Shown one piece after another: positions 61,317 to 64,000 of a stretch of DNA of 64,000 nucleotides. The position numbers were made by a program, and so were the translations under genes. The stretch spans positions 83,116 through 147,115 of the forward strand of contig NZ_CDCA01000010.1 in the NCBI RefSeq assembly GCF_000820185.1, read 5' to 3'. How positions within the stretch are numbered: position 1 is the stretch's first letter; each line of letters begins with the position of its first letter. The notes under the pieces were generated by a model. That model was not told where the DNA came from. It searched no databases and saw nothing but the letters and a program-made list of their open reading frames with translations. The stretch comes from Aeromonas tecta (GTDB lineage Bacteria; Pseudomonadota; Gammaproteobacteria; Enterobacterales; Aeromonadaceae).

Positions 61317-64000
61317 TTGTCTCTCTCTATCGAGGCGCTGCGCCGCCGTCTCTCCGCCTGCATGAATCTTGATGCCCGCCGCCTTTCCAGCCGTCTGCAC
61401 GGGGTCAAGAAGCTGCCCGAGGGCAAACAGGCCGCCGTACTGGAGACCATCGCCGCGGATCTGGACCTGGCTCAGGCACGTTACCAGTCCCGCCTGGCGG
61501 GCGTCCCCAAGGTCACCTACCCAGGCAACCTGCCGGTCAGCCAGAAGCAGGCGGAGATCGCCAAAGCCATCAGTGAACACCAGGTGGTGATCATCGCCGG
61601 CGAAACCGGCTCGGGCAAGACCACCCAGATCCCCAAGATCTGTCTCGCACTTGGGCGCGGGGTGAAGGGCTACATCGGCCACACCCAGCCACGCCGTCTG
61701 GCGGCCCGCACCGTCGCGGCCCGCATCGCCGAGGAGATGCAATCCGAGCTCGGTCAATATGTGGGCTACAAGGTGCGTTTCACCGATCAGGTGAGCGAGC
61801 AGACCCACATCAAGCTGATGACCGACGGTATCCTGCTGGCGGAGATCCAGCACGATCGGATGCTGACCCAGTACGACACCATCATCATCGATGAGGCTCA
61901 CGAGCGCAGCCTCAACATCGACTTCATCCTCGGCTATCTCAAGCAACTGCTGCCAAGGCGGCCGGATCTCAAGGTGATCATCACCTCGGCCACCATCGAT
62001 CCCCAGCGCTTCTCCCGCCACTTCAACCAGGCACCGGTCATCGAAGTGTCCGGTCGCACCTATCCGGTGGAGGTGCGCTATCGGCCCTTGTTTGACGACA
62101 AAAAGGGTGAAGATAAAAAGAGCGATGGCAAGGAGAGTGGGGACGAGCGCGACGAGCTGCAGGGGATCTTCGATGCGGTCGAAGAGCTGGCCCGCGAAGG
62201 CTTGGGCGATATCCTCATCTTCATGAACGGCGAACGGGAGATCCGCGACACCACCGAGGCCCTGCGCAAACTCAATCTGCGCGACACCGAAGTGCTGCCA
62301 CTCTATGCGCGCCTCTCCAACGCCGAGCAGAACAAGGTGTTCCAGCAACACGCCGGAAGGCGCATCGTGCTCGCCACCAACGTGGCGGAAACCTCCCTGA
62401 CGGTGCCGGGTATCCGTTACGTCATCGATCCTGGTACCGCCCGCATCAGCCGCTACTCCTGGCGCACCAAGGTGCAACGCCTGCCCATCGAGCCGGTCTC
62501 CCAGGCCAGCGCCAACCAGCGTAAGGGCCGTTGTGGCCGGGTCGCGGACGGTATCTGTATCCGCCTCTATAGCGAGGAGGATTTCAACAACAGACCCGCC
62601 TTCACCGATCCCGAGATCCTGCGCACCAACCTGGCGTCCGTCATCTTGCAGATGCTGGCGCTGGGGCTTGGCAACATGGAAGCCTTCCCCTTCGTCGAGC
62701 CGCCCGAATCGCGCCACATCAAGGACGGTCTCTCCCTGCTCAAGGAGCTGGAGGCGGTCAAGGAGCTGCCGGCCAAGCGCGATCAAGCCGCCAGTCAAAC
62801 GTCCACCGCAGGCGAGGAACAAGAGGTCCGGCTGCAGCTGACCGACACCGGCCGCCAGCTGTCGCGTATTCCGCTCGATCCACGGCTCGCAAAAATGGTG
62901 ATCACGGCGGCCAGAACCGGCTGCCTGAGCGAGGTGATGGTGATCACCGCGGGGCTCAGCATCCAGGATCCGCGCGAGCGCCCCATGGAGAAGAAACAGG
63001 CCGCCGACGAGCAGCACAGACGCTTCGAGGACAAGGATTCCGACTTCCTCGCCTTCGTAAACCTCTGGAATTATCTGAAAGAGCAGCAGGATCTGCTGGG
63101 CAGTAACCCGTTCCGCCGCATGTGTCAGAAGGAGTTTCTCTCCTACCTGCGGGTGCGCGAGTGGCAGGATATTCACTTCCAGCTGCGCCAGACGGTGAAA
63201 GAGCTGGGCTTCAAGACCAATGCCGAGCCTGCTGACTTCAAGACGGTTCACTGCGCCCTGCTGACCGGGCTGCTCAGCCACATCGGCAACAAGGATCTGG
63301 AAAAACCCGAGTTCCTCGGTGCCCGCAACGGTCGCTTCCACCTGTTCCCGGCCTCGGGTCTGTTCAAGAAGCCGCCGAAATGGGTGATGGCCGCCGAGCT
63401 GGTGGAGACCTCGCGCCTCTACGCCCGCATCAACGGCAAGATTGAACCCGAGTGGGTGGAGCCGCTGGCGGGGCATCTCATCAAGCTGCACCACAGCGAT
63501 CCGCACTGGTCGAAGAAGAGCGGCGCCGTCATGGCCAAGGAGAAGGTGACCCTCTATGGCCTGACCCTGGTCAATGAGCGCACCATCAACTTCAGCACCA
63601 TAGATCCGGCCCTGTGCCGCGAGCTGTTTATCCGCCGCGCCCTGGTGGAGGGGGATTTCGAGACGCGCCACCGCTTCTTTGCCGAGAACCGCAAGCTCCT
63701 GGCCGAGGTGGAGACGCTGGAGCACAAGTCTCGCCGCCGCGACATTCTGGTGGATGACGAGGACCTGTTCCGCTTCTACGACGCCCGTCTGCCGGAAGAC
63801 GTCATCTCCGCCCGCCACTTTGACAAGTGGTGGAAGGAGGCGCAGAAGCAGGATCCCGAGCTACTCAACTTCGAGCGGGAGATGCTGATGAAGGGCGATG
63901 CGGCCCACATCAGCGATTTCGATTACCCGAACTTCTGGCAGCAGGGGCGGCTCAAGCTGAAATTGAGCTACCAGTTCGAACCGGGGGAGGCGGCCGATGG
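61317..64000 (+). CDS. hrpA: ATP-dependent RNA helicase HrpA (3' truncated by window)
   Basis: A DEAH-box RNA helicase; 894 codons are visible of about 1300 expected, and the frame is open to the window end. The TTG at 61317 has AAGGA at 9 bases and gives MSLSIEALRRRLSACMNLDA, a plausible start. Walker A GETGSGKTT is near residue 95, DEAHERSLNIDF near 191, and TSATIDPQRFS, TNVAETSLTVPGIRYVID and QRKGRCGRV follow in order. HrpA acts on stalled ribosomes and mRNA processing. A charged insertion (about 61-62.1 kb: DDKKGEDKKSDGKESGDERD) lies between the helicase lobes. Confidence 0.95.
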   Translation, partial: MSLSIEALRRRLSACMNLDARRLSSRLHGVKKLPEGKQAAVLETIAADLDLAQARYQSRLAGVPKVTYPGNLPVSQKQAEIAKAISEHQVVIIAGETGSGKTTQIPKICLALGRGVKGYIGHTQPRRLAARTVAARIAEEMQSELGQYVGYKVRFTDQVSEQTHIKLMTDGILLAEIQHDRMLTQYDTIIIDEAHERSLNIDFILGYLKQLLPRRPDLKVIITSATIDPQRFSRHFNQAPVIEVSGRTYPVEVRYRPLFDDKKGEDKKSDGKESGDERDELQGIFDAVEELAREGLGDILIFMNGEREIRDTTEALRKLNLRDTEVLPLYARLSNAEQNKVFQQHAGRRIVLATNVAETSLTVPGIRYVIDPGTARISRYSWRTKVQRLPIEPVSQASANQRKGRCGRVADGICIRLYSEEDFNNRPAFTDPEILRTNLASVILQMLALGLGNMEAFPFVEPPESRHIKDGLSLLKELEAVKELPAKRDQAASQTSTAGEEQEVRLQLTDTGRQLSRIPLDPRLAKMVITAARTGCLSEVMVITAGLSIQDPRERPMEKKQAADEQHRRFEDKDSDFLAFVNLWNYLKEQQDLLGSNPFRRMCQKEFLSYLRVREWQDIHFQLRQTVKELGFKTNAEPADFKTVHCALLTGLLSHIGNKDLEKPEFLGARNGRFHLFPASGLFKKPPKWVMAAELVETSRLYARINGKIEPEWVEPLAGHLIKLHHSDPHWSKKSGAVMAKEKVTLYGLTLVNERTINFSTIDPALCRELFIRRALVEGDFETRHRFFAENRKLLAEVETLEHKSRRRDILVDDEDLFRFYDARLPEDVISARHFDKWWKEAQKQDPELLNFEREMLMKGDAAHISDFDYPNFWQQGRLKLKLSYQFEPGEAAD

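Noticed and set aside
61299..63818. 839-codon minus-strand frame
   Set aside because: Antisense of hrpA, which shows every helicase motif on the plus strand.

Overview
The window looks like a chromosomal segment of a gamma-proteobacterium close to Aeromonas. It is GC-rich and gene-dense. It carries a histidine operon with a His-rich leader peptide, fused hisIE and hisB, anaerobic-type fadIJ, an apt-dnaX-ybaB block, MoxR/Bat genes, a LiuR-like MerR regulator and several FadL porins. The genus is inferred from gene content and protein similarity that I recognise; no database was searched.

Layout. 1-0.85 kb: 3' part of an MltB-like lytic transglycosylase. 1.0-4.5 kb: two L-serine dehydratase paralogues and ppnP. 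4.8-7.8 kb: a dicarboxylate/amino-acid symporter, a LiuR-like regulator and a divergent thiolase. 8.4-13.3 kb: three FadL-type transporters around a short EAL protein. 13.7-21.7 kb: one co-directional block of eight genes, moxR-DUF58-DUF4381-batA-batB/C-batD-ECF sigma-anti-sigma. 21.8-25.3 kb: fadI-fadJ. 25.6-32.0 kb: a 46-residue membrane peptide, yaeQ, a frameshifted AEC transporter, a glycine-zipper protein, a YfcC-type transporter and an acyl-CoA synthetase. 32.2-34.9 kb: an accessory, partly AT-rich patch with a duplicated two-gene module, an IS5-type transposase remnant and a beta-barrel protein. 35.2-42.8 kb: hisLGDCBHAF(IE). 43-52.3 kb: yoaA, tsaB, slp-like lipoprotein, hydrolase, fadD, rnd, a DksA-like protein, dusC. 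52.6-56.9 kb: ybaN, apt, dnaX, ybaB. 57.0-61.1 kb: a LysR-pirin pair, a decayed membrane gene, a LuxR-type regulator and a CBS protein. 61.3 kb to the end: hrpA, cut off by the window.

Functionally the window is rich in fatty-acid use: FadL uptake, two acyl-CoA synthetases, beta-oxidation (fadI, fadJ) and a separate thiolase. FadR-like palindromes lie before fadI and one fadL.

The most unusual signal is at gene boundaries. At five junctions (moxR/DUF58, hisG/hisD, hisB/hisH, hisH/hisA and upstream of dusC) a short, diverged second copy of a gene end or start sits beside the intact gene. Two of these form tiny ORFs, and one links hisB to hisH through overlapping stop and start codons. I saw no tRNA or rRNA gene, CRISPR array, prophage or obvious defence system.
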